This document shows, one piece after another, positions 36,001 through 47,917 of a stretch of 64,000 nucleotides of DNA. A program made the position numbers and the translations under genes. The notes beneath the pieces are model-generated. The model had not been told where the DNA came from, did no database searches, and was given only the letters and a program-made list of their open reading frames with translations. Position 1 is the first letter of the stretch; every line of letters starts with the position of its first letter. The stretch lies in NCBI GenBank assembly GCA_015499995.1, contig JADNRV010000039.1, positions 1 through 64,000 of the forward strand, given 5' to 3'. Origin of the DNA: Flammula alnicola (Eukaryota; Basidiomycota; Agaricomycetes; Agaricales; Strophariaceae).

Positions 36001-38370
36001 GGAAGGAACTGCAACCGCGGCCAGTGCATGATGGTGCTGTACTGGGCACAAAAGGCGGAGAAGGCAGGAGATGTTGCTCACCTACAACAACAATTCATAG
36101 GAATCCCGAATCGTAAAGAAAAACAAAACATACCCAACCGATCCGAAACCCCCAAACCTTTCTCCAAGCGAATCCCAAGTCCCACCATCCCAAGATGCTC
36201 CTCCAACTCCAGCGCAACTTCTCGATCGCCCGCCACCGCTTCCTTCATCGTATCAAACTCACGATGCACCTGTCCAGGCCCTCCCCCAGATTTGGTGGGG
36301 AGTTGTCTTTGTCGTTGTCTGAAATCGTAGGGTCTGGAGGGCGTAGCTCCATGGATAGCTTTGGAGAATTCGCGTTAGACGTGGAAGACAAGCGTGTGAC
36401 GGGGGTCGTCGACGGGTGATTTCGAAGTGTTTCGTGTTCCTGAGGTGGACAAACGAGGGAAAACGAGCGACCATCATGAACGAGGGATTAAAAAAGACGA
36501 AAGATGAACAAAACGGAATGAGAAGATATAAACATTAAAAAATACAAGCCCTTTATTTCCCTTGATCTCCCTTTCGATGGTCGATGGTGCGGTACCAGGT
36601 GTGCAGGCACAGAACATGGTGAGTCGTAGGGTCTTAGATGTCCATTCTCGAAAGAAGACTGTGGACAAGAATAAATCTGCTTCCGTTTTGCCGGTATCGT
36701 CAAAGTAGGCGCAGTGGGGAACACATTCGAGTCGAATCGTAGGCTTGAAGAGGAAGGAATCTGCGGGAAAGTGGTACTACTATAGTAAGAGTCAAGTTCA
36801 CGGTTGCAGACGAGTTAACCGCAAGCCAGATCCTCGAGCTCGACGACAACGTTGTTGGGGACCAAGCATTATGCAGGTGGTGGTGATGATTCTGGTACCA
36901 ATTCTGGTGCTCATCCTGGTGGAAATGGACATGGTTGTGGGCAGATCCCATGGATAACACAGCCCCAACACCGCCTCCTGGGCATCCATGTTCACGGTTT
37001 CCCATTGTTGTCGTTTTTCCTTTGCCGTCGTGTATCATTTGCGTCCAGCGCTCACAGCCCCTTCATTCGTCGGTCGAAATAGTGGTGGAGACGGGAGCAA
37101 ACAGCAAGCGGGAGATGTCGGCAAAAAAAAAGACCTCGCCGATGCACCCTCAACGCCGAATGACGTGAGTATGACCATCTGCGAGGATCTGTAGGGACCG
37201 TAGGCACATTGGATGCTGCTCTTGCCAACTTGGAGCATCGGTGGGTAGGTCTTTCGTCTGAGAAAGCAGAGGAGACGAAAAAGAGGGACGAGAGCAAGAA
37301 GTGGCAGGAGCTCGAATGGAATCCTCCAGCGAGACACTGGCAAAGTTTGCATTGGTAAGGACAACAAAGGTGTTGGCCTTGGAGACGGACTGTGGTTGTA
37401 CTGCAAGTTGGATGGCATGACGCGGAGAAGGCTGCAGTTATTCAAAAATTAGGATTAAAATGATATTCGAAAGTAAATAATACGGGCCTGTAATTTGCGA
37501 AGAGCAGTCTGCGTCCAGCGCAAGGCATCAAGATTGCATCATCATCACCCACACAGCAAATCAAACTCCCACAACGTCAACACGTATCAGCTGGCTTTGA
37601 GTCATGAGTGCACATCGGCACGAACAACGGGGGAATAACGGAGCCGCTACGATCATGTGCAAAAAGGGGAGGGAAAAGGGCGGTGACGATGGCGACGACG
37701 AGCTATGTACAAGAAGTATTGTGAGTCCACCAACTAGATCTGGAGCATGTGCTTACCGTTATCCACTTTCATTTCATTGGTAATATCCACTCTCTCCATC
37801 TCATCTTCCTGGCGGCGGTCGGAATCGAGCGAGCTATAGGTGCGTCAGCAGACAATTTCACACCCTTTTACAATGACTCCCACTTGAGCCAGCTCGTGAG
37901 CACAATGTGTCGAGGAGCTTTAGGAGCTTTGGAAAATGACAGAATCAGCGATAGAGAGGGAGGTTTTAAACGAATAGGAGGTAGATAGCCTCTTCGGCGC
38001 TGAAGTCGCGTTTCCTGAACTATCCCTCAGTATGCGTTCCAGCCATTCATCCTCGCAGTGATTTCTCAGAGGCTCGACACGCCAGACAGACTGGACCGAC
38101 TCCAAAGGGCAACTTAAAGGCGCTAGGTTGACTACAAGAGACCGTAAGTTTATTGTTGTTCTCTTTTCCAACACATACACTTACTGGCATTCGGCTCCTC
38201 CACAGCGGACTGGGGGGCGTTGGTGAGAGGACCAAAAGATCGACTTACACGCTTAGGAAAGGACAACGGCGGGAAGAAGGGCTTAAGAAGAAATGAAATC
38301 GAAGGTGAGTTGCTAAGAGATGTCTTGTGCTGGAAGAGAACTTACCTCCCTTCTCTACTTCTTAGAACCC
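36001..38370. other. region with coding-like scraps, no gene called
   Basis: Minus frame 36,078-36,269 (HREFDTMKEAVAGDREVALE) and plus segments near 37,060-37,440 (GRNSGGDGSKQQAGDVGKKK, LDAALANLEHRWVGLSSEKA, KKWQELEWNPPARHWQSLHW) look like former protein sequence because composition and continuity are good, but I could not join exons or name a family. A further in-frame piece, PDVNEDGDDNCPPTHRAMVL, is at about 38,366. They are best treated as relics. Confidence 0.35.
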
Positions 38371-38379
38371 GACGTCAAC

Positions 38380-39115
38380 GAGGATGGCGACGACAATTGC
38401 CCACCTACCCACCGAGCAATGGTGTTGGGAATCATCAACGGCAAGTGAATCAAGAAGGAGGAGGGCAACGGAGGCAGCAAGATAAGAGAGAACAGCGCGT
38501 CTGGTTGAACAGATGCTCCATAGGGTGCCATAGGGTACACTACAGGTCGCTAGCGCGACTCGTCCAACCTCTCCAAAAAGCCATCATCCCGCGAGGGAGA
38601 CGGCATCGTAACGAAAATCAGGATGTATGTGGTTGAACAGACATCCCAGAGGGTGAACGTGCAGTGACGGCACATCCAAGCCCTCTCGCCCTCGAAAGAA
38701 GAACCCAGCAGGGGTTAGACTCGGCGCATGGGGCGAAAATCTTCCATCTCCGAGCCTTTGCAGGCGAAGGAGGAGGGCAAAGAGAGGGTGTACAAGCCGC
38801 TAACGCAACTCGTCCGACCCCTCCTGTTCAAGAAAAAGTTACATGCAGAGGTCAAGCCTCTGCATGAGCTAAAAAGTCACCATGCCGTGAGGGAGGCGGC
38901 ACCGAAACAAAAATCAGGATGTCTGGTTAAACATCCCAGGGGATAAACGTACTACACGTTCGATACCTCTAGCCCTCGAAATAAGCACTCAGCGGGAATT
39001 AGACTCCTCGGATGGGGCGAAAATCCCCCGACTCGTACTTGCAAGCGAGGGAGGGGGATGATTAGGCGAAATCTGCACATCTGGTTGAGCAGATGGGCTA
39101 ACGCACTGCTACTGC
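38380..39115. repeat. degenerate tandem repeat, period about 250-300 bp
   Basis: Shared blocks recur: AATCAGGATGTNTGGTTRAA with CATCCCAGRGGRTRAACGT (near 38,618 and 38,913), CGTGAGGGAGGCGGCACCG-like (38,590 and 38,888), GCTARCGCRACTCGTCCRAC (38,549 and 38,799), and GGGGCGAAAATC (38,739 and 39,015). Copies have diverged by roughly 10-20 percent by eye. No gene function is apparent. Confidence 0.6.
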
Positions 39116-39319
39116 AACGCGTGGAGGTCTGCCTGTCCACAAAAACAAGCACCCATTGAAGTTCAGCGATAGAGTAATACTGGGCAGTACTGTTCTGTGG
39201 GAGCATGAGGAACAAAGACGTCTCCCCATACAGAGCCGGACTTCGCCGACTTGAACCTTAACCTCGAGCGTGGTTCAACAACCCATCGGGGTGGGGTATT
39301 TTCCACATTTCTACCTTCG

Positions 39320-39986
39320 CTACGTCGAGTCATCGACGCACGCCCTCGTTGGATGGGAGTAGCTCAAGCCAACATCCCTGATCCCAGTAATCCCAGTAAT
39401 CAATTGCAAGATCAGGCGGAGTGTGTACTGACTTTCGAGTCCGAGGGTCAATGAGACAACAATGAGATCGAAGTTGTAGCCAAACTGGTGGCCAAACCAC
39501 CAGCGGATGGTGAGAGCAGGACGGCCAAACTCCGCAGCGATGATAGTGTAGCGAACGGTCTTATCTCTGGATGCTGGGCGGACCTGAATAGTCACATTAG
39601 TTATTGTAGGAGGAGGAGGGGCAGATTACACACCCCATGTGCATGAACCACTGTCCCAACTCTTTTGCGGAGAGATGGTGCGTTCTCGTCGTCAAACCAC
39701 TTGTAGAACTCATCTGATTTTTTCTGGGTCCGAGTGTACCAAATCCGCAACCCAGAGTCGGCGCGCATGTTGGATATCAACTTATCCACGTCCAGCTCAG
39801 TGCCTTCGTTTTTCAAGGGCGGAGGTGGATACGGAGATGCCTACGATCATTGGAAGGCGTCTGAGGGTCTGGGTACAGCATGGCACGCACCTTTCTGCTT
39901 TCCCTGCCTGGTATTTTTGGCGACCTCCTGGGACAGAAGTGCCAGTTTCATTTGCGCGTTTAGTCGAAAAACTTGAGAGTTGGCCA
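39320..39986 (-). CDS. unrecognised three-exon gene
   Basis: Starts MANSQVFRLNAQMKLALLSQ at 39,986; a first intron lies at about 39,888-39,830 and joins in frame to PYPPPPLKNEGTELDVDKLI; a second (about 39,635-39,586) joins VVHAHG to VRPASRDKTVRYTIIAAEFG, followed by a Trp-rich segment (TIRWWFGHQFGYNFDLIVV). The product is about 190 residues. I do not recognise the family; the last 30 residues may be intron or decayed sequence. The ATG lies 80 bp from the miniature element at 40,067, which therefore occupies its upstream region. Confidence 0.45.
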
Positions 39987-40066
39987 TGGTGTGTCGACGA
40001 AGACATGATGACAGAAGACAGAAGTCACATCCCCGGGCCGGAGCTTGCCGCGCCGTCACATCCTCT

Positions 40067-41206
40067 CACGGCGGACATTCAACTGTCAAGTCGGGCCGCC
40101 GGTTGTCCTGTTAAGTGATACAGAGGTTACCGGCAAGTCATAACCTGTCATGAGTTGGCGACTTTTAGCCCCAAGCACGTGATTCTTTCCATTATGTAAC
40201 GCTCTCGAGCTGGTCAAAATGCATGAACTGGTTTGTTTACGGTGTGTGGCATGGTTGAAAACACAGAGGACATGTAAATTCAAAGTCTCTCCGTTTATCT
40301 AGAGCATCTCTGGGACAAAATTTTATGCATTTATTATTCTTCATGCTGTAAAATAGGTGAAATTAAAAATATTATCATTGTCTACATTGAAAACATAGTC
40401 TAATGCAAAGAAAGGAGGCCATAACCACTACTAATCATATAACTAACCCCATGACAAGTGGCACTTGGTTAAAGTGGTGATGACTACCCCCACTAGACCT
40501 TAAATCATATATATCTACCTAAGGAGACGTATGGACATCCTTTGAGATTATAACGCCTCACGAAGAAGACATACATTGATGGCCAGTGATGGAGTGATGG
40601 GGGCCTATGGACTGTGGCGAGGGTGAGAGGGGTAAACAGGTCAGGAGAATACATATATTGCTGTGAGGGGAGCTTGAACAGCGTGGTGGGCTTGGGAGGC
40701 ATGCAAACACAACGACGAGGAAGATGATGGTGGTGGTAAGAGGAAAGATGAGCGGTGCCACCAATCACCAGCACCAATCATGCGGATGTGAACTGAGTTG
40801 GGAGCGTTCAATTTCAAGCATTACATAATGGTTTCAACATCACGTGCATGGGGCTAAAAGTCAAAAACTCCTGTCATGACACAGGTATGACTTGCCGGTC
40901 ACGATGGCCGACGTCACGCTCTCCTGGTTCATCAAATTCTATCGTATTGACTTCAGTGCTACTATCTAAATAAACAATCTACAAGATCGTGTAGTGCACC
41001 TTCTCGCTCTGTGGGGCCGAGACTGCCACATTATTGCACGGTGTGTTTTTACATAATCTGGACCCAAATTACCAGGAGAGCGTGACGTCGGCCACTGTGA
41101 CCGGCAAGTCATACCTGTGTCATGACAGGTTATGACTTGCCGGTAACCTCTGTATCACTTAACAGGACAACCGACGGCCCGACTTGACAGTTGAATGTCC
41201 GCCGTG
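40067..41206. mobile_element. CACGG-type miniature TIR element, copy 1 (interrupted)
   Basis: Ends CACGGCGGACATTCAACTGT and its inverse lie at 40,067 and 41,206, flanked by TCT on both sides (40,064-40,066 and 41,207-41,209). The same termini form copy 2 at 52,202-52,620. When the nested element at 40,154-40,870 and one 9-bp duplication are taken out, about 414 bp remain, matching copy 2 in length. TIRs of about 130 bp contain the motif ACCGGCAAGTCATAACCTGT. A 3-bp target duplication and CAC termini suggest relation to CACTA/CMC-type transposons, but this is inference. Confidence 0.9.
40154..40870. mobile_element. nested 717-bp TIR element with 9-bp target duplication
   Basis: CTGTCATGA is duplicated at 40,145-40,153 and 40,871-40,879. 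The inserted segment begins GTTGGCGACTTTTAGCCCCA and ends with an inverted version (GGGGCTAAAAGTCAAAAACT). Inverted-repeat similarity covers about 30 bp including CACGTGAT. The 9-bp duplication is typical of Mutator-like elements; no transposase inside. It splits the left arm of the CACGG element precisely where copy 2 is continuous. Confidence 0.85.
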
Positions 41207-41861
41207 TCTCAATTCTCAATTCCGAGTCTTGCTCTCCCTCCCTCACGATGACAAAACAGTTCATGCTCCTCTCCTATCCTGGACACTATCACCAGGGATT
41301 TTGGACATCTCGAGAAGACGTCCCGTTCCAGAGGACGAGCAACAGGATTATGATGGAAAAATGTGCGGGCCAGCGCGACGACGATGACTCGGAGTAGTAT
41401 TGAATCGCCATGCTGACTCGAAACAAGAAAAGAACTTAGCACCCGAGATCCCACGAAAAGTTCTATGTACATGATTCAATAGGTTTGTTTTCAATATTCA
41501 AAATCATATTTACATGTATCGCAAGGCGATGTCAGGACAACTGTCCTTGGTCTTTGGACGGCTTTGGAGGTTATCACCCCCACCGATCTCCTGGGATTCA
41601 AATCCAAAGGCTTTGCTCAGACCACGAAAAGCTAATTGGATTCTTGATGCGCGAAAGCGGACGGGTGCGTGATACCTAATTATCACATTTCACACAACTC
41701 ACCCTCAACAAGGGATTTCGTCAACGGCCCGCTCCCACCCCTTACACTTACCCAACGCAGATGTAGACCTGGATTTTAAATACATCCTTGGCATTTAGCC
41801 TATGACTTTTTCCATGTGCAGGAATCTACTTGGCTACTGGCCAGAGTTTTTCTACGAAAGC

Positions 41862-41868
41862 TATAAAA
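41862..41868 (+). promoter_or_regulatory. TATA box of the subtilisin relic
   Basis: TATAAAA lies 50 bp before the ATG at 41,918. It fits the promoter of the formerly active gene. Confidence 0.5.
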
Positions 41869-41917
41869 TGTCTGTCAGCTCACTCAGAGTGATACCTGGA
41901 ACCCAGCTGCCCCACAT

Positions 41918-42560
41918 ATGATGCGATTCTTTACTACTGCTGTCTCGCTTTCTCTCTTGGCGTTATCTGCTCTTGGAGCGGTCACCCCGCTTCATGAGAT
42001 TGAGCGGTTCAATGGACCAACTACAGGAAGGTTCATTGTCAAGTTGAAAGACGGTGTCTCCAAAGACAAGCTCCGAGTCCTGGCAAAGGTCGGGGCCTCT
42101 GTCACTCATAGCTGGGAGATCGTAAACGGATTTGCTGGTGCGAACTTCTCAACTACCCCTCCATTACTTATCTAACTGGCAGAATAGCAAACCTCGACGA
42201 CAACACTCTTAATTTCCTTCGTGCTTCTCCCGACGTAGAGTTTTTTGCTGAGGAAGGTATCATGCATACCATGACTACTCAGTAAACACCCACATTCGAG
42301 GTATGCAATACTTTGATCTAACAGAATTTAGAACCAACGCCCCATGGGATCTTGCCCGGCTAAGCTCAACTACCAAACTTGCCAACCAAAATCCAAAGTT
42401 CGCTGAGATAGACATTTCTTCCGAACTTCCATCAGTAATTGACAATATCTATACAGCGTACTCACCTTCTCTTACATTTTGATGCCAGTGGTGGCTCTGG
42501 TGTTGATATTCATATGCTCACGTACGCCTTGGCCCCCCTTTTCCACGTGAAGTGTGCGGC
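41918..42560 (+). pseudogene. subtilisin-like serine peptidase (S8) 5' remnant
   Basis: A clear signal peptide (MMRFFTTAVSLSLLALSALG) is followed by an inhibitor I9 propeptide (TGRFIVKLKDGVSKDKLRVL, THSWEIVNGFAG, FLRASPDVEFFAEEGIMHT). Then come the start of the catalytic domain (TNAPWDLARLSS, near 42,332) and a degraded DASGGSGVDIHM in place of the usual ...GSGVDVYIVDTG, so the catalytic Asp block is lost. Frame breaks occur after 42,175 and near 42,485. The rest of the peptidase, including the His and Ser regions, is absent. The ordinary role is a secreted proteinase K-like enzyme. Confidence 0.8.
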
Positions 42561-42589
42561 TGATATGCGTTTTTAGGTTTATCATCGAC

Positions 42590-43200
42590 TTAGCCTCTCT
42601 CTAAGCGAGACCCGAGAGAAAATTTGGGCTGGTGTGCCAACTATCCTCAAGACGAGCCTAAGCGTCGACATAAATGACAAAACAGCAATTGCTCGCCTCA
42701 TTGATAAATGTAATTACATTTATCCATCCAAGGATGGTGTAAGTGATCTTTCTCTTAATCAAATATGTACTGACTCCATTCCTGCCTGCAGAATTTCGTC
42801 TATCACAAGCCATTTCAGGGCGACTTTGTCCGTGAATGCATCTCCATGGGTTTCTTTGGGTCTGGTGGCATTAGTCCTCCTTTTTCCCGGATGTTCTCTT
42901 CATCGTCTCCTGAACACCCCACCGAGCTTGAGATTCCTGCGTATATGGTTGCAGTCGCCGCCACTGGAGTAAGTCAAGCCCGATCCAACTGTCCTTTCTA
43001 GTATGCCAACTAAAGACTTCAATTTCCAGGGTCATGCCACCCTTCAGAGTTTGCTTCTCGGAGGTGATGTAGATTTCGCAGATTCGACGTTCGAGAATAC
43101 TTTCCGAGCCCATATGACTCTCCTTGTACAATTGCGTACCCGCAAGCTTCTTGTTTATCACAAGGTCATGCATCAGTTATACAAAAGCATCACGTATGTT
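42590..43200 (+). pseudogene. DUF6532 domain remnant
   Basis: Segments in shifting frames read WAGVPTILKTSLSVD, then FQGDFVRECISMGFFGSGGI, PTELEIPAYMVAVAATG and LQSLLLGGDVDFADSTFENT with FRAHMTLLVQLRTRK, the order seen in DUF6532 proteins (compare the intact gene at 45,399-47,687, which has PMAMLCMVATCIHASLDEW). Frames change near 42,790 and 42,970. It is a 3' fragment without start, fused to the subtilisin relic upstream. Confidence 0.65.
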
Positions 43201-43751
43201 ATCTTTTTCTTATAAAATAGCCGCGCTTACGATAGGTCTATATCAGCGGCACGAATGTTGGAATCGGGGGTAATCAAACAGCAGAGGATATACTACAGAA
43301 CGTGGATTGGGAAAAGATGGTGGACTCCGATTGACTCGATGATTTCTATTATTCTGTCTCATTAATTTTGATCGTGAAAAACGCCGACATCTCCTCGTAT
43401 CCTAGTACTTGTGGAGATGGTTATTATACTTCGATTAATATGATTTCATTCTTTGTGATGCTTTAGAACATGGGAGAATGGAAAATACTACGTGATAATC
43501 TGAGGTAGGAAGTCCATAACTGTGTGTGAATTGACTCAATTCACGAATAATTGACGTATAATATGGGATATTATTGGATCCGTTTAGGGGGGGACCTTGT
43601 TTTATTGATATTATACCTAACGTCTCTAATCTGCTGAAATGTATGCTAATCTGCCTGATTTCTTGAAAATCTAGTATATTCGAAAGACTTTGGGGCGAAT
43701 TATCATGGGAGGTTTTTCCTGATGCGCTGACCTCTTACGTGCTAACCAATC

Positions 43752-44255
43752 TCAGAGGAACAAGTGAAGAGGCTATTTCTCAAAGCGCGTGAGATTCTGA
43801 TAGAGGAGGGGAACGTTCAGGTCGTTGATTCGCCCGTGACTGTGCGTTTGGGATTTGCTACCTTTCCCGCTTGCTTTCTTCCCAAATTCTGTCATCATCC
43901 CGTTCCTGGGCTGTCGTCCGGTAATTACTGGGGCGCCGACCGTAGATTTGTGGAGAGTCGAGACATCCATGGGCAATTTTTCGATCTAATGGAGTTGTTC
44001 AAGATGGGAGGCTTTTGTCCGGAGACGAACTATCTCTTCATGGGTACGTCTCTCCTCCTTTACGTGATACTGTTTGGCAGTTTAGGCCTTTCTTTGCCCA
44101 GTCTGACCCTCCCACTGTCCCGGACCAACGCTCATTTATGTATTATTATCCTTTAATCTAGCTGACTTTGGTGATCGGGGTTTTTACAGCATCAAAACAT
44201 TCCTGTTGTTGCTCGCGTTGAAGGTCCGATATCCCGAACGAATAACCCTAGTGAG
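43752..44255 (+). pseudogene. PP4-type Ser/Thr phosphatase catalytic subunit fragment
   Basis: [20 protein letters not shown] with VDSPVT (43,764-43,842) is followed after an intron by [14 protein letters not shown] and [13 protein letters not shown], then after a second intron by [20 protein letters not shown] with PERITL. This is the metal-binding first third of PP4/PP2A-like phosphatases. Lesions: extra bases inside the VCGDIHG codons (near 43,955), and GDFVDRG reads ADFGDRG. After 44,250 the GNHE block is no longer readable and the rest of the enzyme is missing. A truncated dead copy. Confidence 0.8.
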
Positions 44256-45398
44256 TTTCACGTTTCTGTGCCGCTACCTCTAGATATCTGAACTATATAT
44301 CATAGACCTCGAAATCCGTCTTCAATGTCGAGCCGCAGACCAGAAATGCGTGGCCAGTAAGGGCAGACCTCAGAAAGGTGCCCTGCTTCGTCTGAGACTC
44401 AAGGCCCCGCCCACTATCCATGATCCTCCGATATCACCTGTAGAATCGAATGCGTCGGGTTGGCCAGACGATGGGAATAATTCAGCTATGAGCCTAACAA
44501 TCCGGAAATGTCACTTATCGTCTTGGAGTTTTCTTTTTAACAAAGGGAATAAGCTGTTTATTGAAAGCAAGTACTACGGGTACATGAGAAATTATGTAGT
44601 ATATGCAAACGGGCGGAGCCTACAACTCATCACCCACCGTCGGGTACAGTAGTACTCGGAGGCGTCGGCAGGCCCTCTGCAATCGTTTCATCAGTCCCCG
44701 TCTGTCTTCGGATCGACTGGGTTGCGAGTCGAGGCTGGGGGGTCATCTACCTGACATATTTCGAGTGGCTGGCAGCTTTGCATACATTGCAATGTGGACA
44801 TCTGGGGGATTGTGGTCTCTGATTCGGAGCAAGTGATGAAGCGTGAGGAGCAGGGCCTCTAGCCCGGAAATCTGAGCATAATCATCAGGAAAACCCTAAG
44901 TCGCAAATTTTGCCATAAATTTGCGAATTATACTCTAATTCAACGAAATATTGCATTTTTAGTGAAGTGCTGTCTAAAGTTGACCGATTGAACCTGTGCA
45001 GCTTTTCGCTGGGTAGATTTTGTCTAACATGAATAATCGGTGTTAAATTTTGCATGATAATGTGCAATTGCTGCGCTATTTTTCTTGAATAGTGACTTTC
45101 ATTCTAGGATTGTTCACACTCAGAGAGGAAAGCATTCATAGGCCGTATATTGATTAGGCGGAAGTAGGTTAGAGAGTTCTACGTGTATTGTGCTATTTGA
45201 TAGGTAAAGATTGTGGCGTGGTTTTATATAAGGGAAAGGAGAAGCAGAGTGTCGACATTTTGGCCATTGAATGAGGTACCGTGTGCGCTGTTGTGTGACT
45301 CGAAATTTAGCCATCCATTCCAGCCAAGTCGAGCCGAGCCCTGGCCTTCCTCGCAACAGCTGATGGTGCTGCAAGTTGTTGTGGGCTGCACGGAATGC
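44256..45398. other. intergenic, no gene seen
   Basis: Only short frames and AT-rich stretches; no repeats or domains recognised. Confidence 0.5.
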
Positions 45399-47687
45399 TT
45401 AGCTAGGTGACTGGAAGCCAAAATCATTCACGTACGCGGCTGCATTGTAAAGGTTTGACATCATGCGATGGTATTTTTTCGGATCTTCATCGAGGATATC
45501 ACCGAGAAACTCCTCGTGACTGGTATATGTGCCCGCGTATTGGTCAGAGTTGAAGTCGGCTTCGTTATGAGTTCCGCTGGACCATTCATCGAGAGAAGCA
45601 TGAATCTGTGGTGGTCAAAAAGTCAGTCCGCATTGGCCCCATAAATGAGTAAGCCACGTACGCAAGTAGCAACCATACAGAGCATTGCCATAGGAACCTC
45701 GAGAACATTCTTCTCGGAACCATTCTCAATGCTAGAGGTGAAACGGGAGGCATACTTGTTCGCAAGTGAACGACGTGCTCCGCGGAAGAAGTGATCCTTC
45801 AAAATCCAGATGATCGCGGGATGCTGGAACGGCTGATTGTTAAGAACCTTGCCTGCTTGGTTCTACCGTCAAACAAGGAGTTTTCAGTTTTAAAGGGAGA
45901 CAAAAGAATAGATTACGCACCACCGGATAGATGTAGTCAAGTGTTGAGGTAAGCGCTATCACGCGATCCTTGCAAGCTTGCGCGTTACCTTCTGGAAGGT
46001 CATAGAAACCTCGTATCGCAGCAGCTCCTATGGACTTCTTGACATTGGTGCGAACAATACCAATACGAGCCGTGAGCTGCAGCATTAAGCAGAGGAGTAA
46101 ATGAGCATGAATGCGACACAACTAAAGGATGACTAACCAAGCGAGCAACGTGCCCCATAAACTCTATGTCCTTCTTGCACCGACGCGAAATCTCAGTCTG
46201 GTCCAAATCACGGGCGCACTTCCTAGTGAGGCATTTGAGGTATTCATTCTTTCCTCCAACGTCCGGGTAGGCTTGCTCGAAGATTGCATCCCCGACGACT
46301 TCGAGTATGGCATCCTGGAGAACGGCTTGGAGGCCTGCCGGCTGAATCTTCAGTGACAGGTTGCGTTGTCCTGGAGGGATGTAGTGGGCTGCAATGGGCC
46401 AGCCACGGTTGACATCCAGTGAATTTGCGGTATGCTTGCCTCCTGATGCTTTGGTTGAACGCGAACGCGACACCGAACTTGAAGCTTCTTGCCATTGAGG
46501 TGCCTATAAGTATCCTCGTTAGCTCTTCAAGGCAGACGACGAACAGGAGTACTTGCCTCTTGACGACGAGCCAATCCGCGCTTTGAAACCTAGGAGCGAT
46601 GTCAGCCAAAGAGCTCTTACTGCAAGCTGAGCCAAAAACAAAAAACAGACCTTGGTTTTGACTTCTGGCTGCGCTTTGTCGCTCTCGGACTCTGACCCTG
46701 AGGTAGATTCGGACGTACTTGATTCATCACTGCTGGACGACGAGCCTGATGAGGAGCTATCAGTGCTCGACTCTGACTCTGACTGCATCTCGGACACTTC
46801 CATGGCTTTCTTTTGTTTCTGACGAGTTTCGGGTTGTGCTGCAGGTTTGGAACTGGACATCGTTGAGCGAGAGCCTGCTGCTTTAGGCAACAAGGCACTC
46901 TTGCTCGTAGACCACTGAACACTCTATGAAATAATGTATGTCAGCTTGGTCGACAGCCATCCGAGAAAAACGTACTTCAGATATAATAGTCTCCTTTAAC
47001 TTCTTAGAGTCCATCCCATGAAGGTCGTGTTCCTGCAGCTCCTCCATGTTCTCGTCATTGCCACCATCCTCTTCATCAGCAGAAAGCTCATCGTCATTGG
47101 TGATTTCTTGAGCTGGAGCCTTCTTAGCAAATCTGATGGGCGGTGTGGCGGGCTCCATCTCTGTATCCGAATCCTTGATTTGGGCAGGTGCCCGACGGGT
47201 CGACACTGTAAACTATCATTCAGGACCTGTGGATGGGAAAGGCTGAAGGAGCTTACTTTTATCTGTGGAAGAGCCGGCTTTCAGCTTCTTCTGGTGTTGT
47301 TCATTGACTGCCGTGAGAGATACACCGCGTTTACGTGTTTGGGCATCAGAGCCACCAATCACGTCATTAGCATCTGACAGCGTAGTGAGCCTGAAGAAAA
47401 CACTAGATAAGATGAAGGCTTACCATCACGATTGGTCTTGTTGCGCTTGCCTGAATATAAAGAATGAAGTCCGACACGCAATGACTAGCTGGATGGTACA
47501 TACTGCGACGAGGTTTAGCACCTTCAACCTCGGGAGGCTCAGTGTTGGACTTTCTTTCATTTGCCTTGTCGCTCTTGGTGGCCTTCGACTTGTCAGCCTT
47601 GGATTTGTCGCCGTTGGTCCCTTTGCCCTTTGACTTGCTGGCATCGGAGTCGGCTTTCTTTGCCTTGATCTTTGTTGCTTTGCCCAT
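45399..47687 (-). CDS. DUF6532 domain protein
   Basis: Starts MGKATKIKAKKADSD at 47,687 with a Lys/Ser/Asp-rich basic N-terminus, runs through several exons with acidic and Ser-rich low-complexity parts (ELSADEEDGGNDENMEELQE near 47,090; SESESSTDSSSSGSSSSSDE near 46,780), then the DUF6532 domain from about 46,400: DAILEVVGDAIFEQAYPDVG, YLKCLTRKCARDL, ARIGIVRTNVKKSIGAAAIR, FQHPAIIWILKDHFFRG and LEVPMAMLCMVATCIHASLD. It ends near 45,399 (FGFQSPS). Introns are short GT..AG; exact limits of the low-complexity exons are approximate. The family is expanded in mushrooms and often found beside transposons; function unknown. It is divergent from the Plavaka fragment starting at 47,918, with 230 bp between starts. 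Confidence 0.7.
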
Positions 47688-47917
47688 GGAGGAAAGATTA
47701 TGAGAGAAAACGAGAGAATATGAAAGAAAAGTATTGAATTTGACGAAAAGTTGGGATGCGAAGGAGACGTATTGAATATGAAGGAGAATAGGTGGTGGCT
47801 GAAGCGAAAAACAAACAAGTGTAAGGTGGAATGTATTCCATTGTTTGGACTTAAAATTTCCTCCATCAGACGTCCCGGCGCCCGCCAACACTTCCAAGTC
47901 CACATATCCTCACCAAA

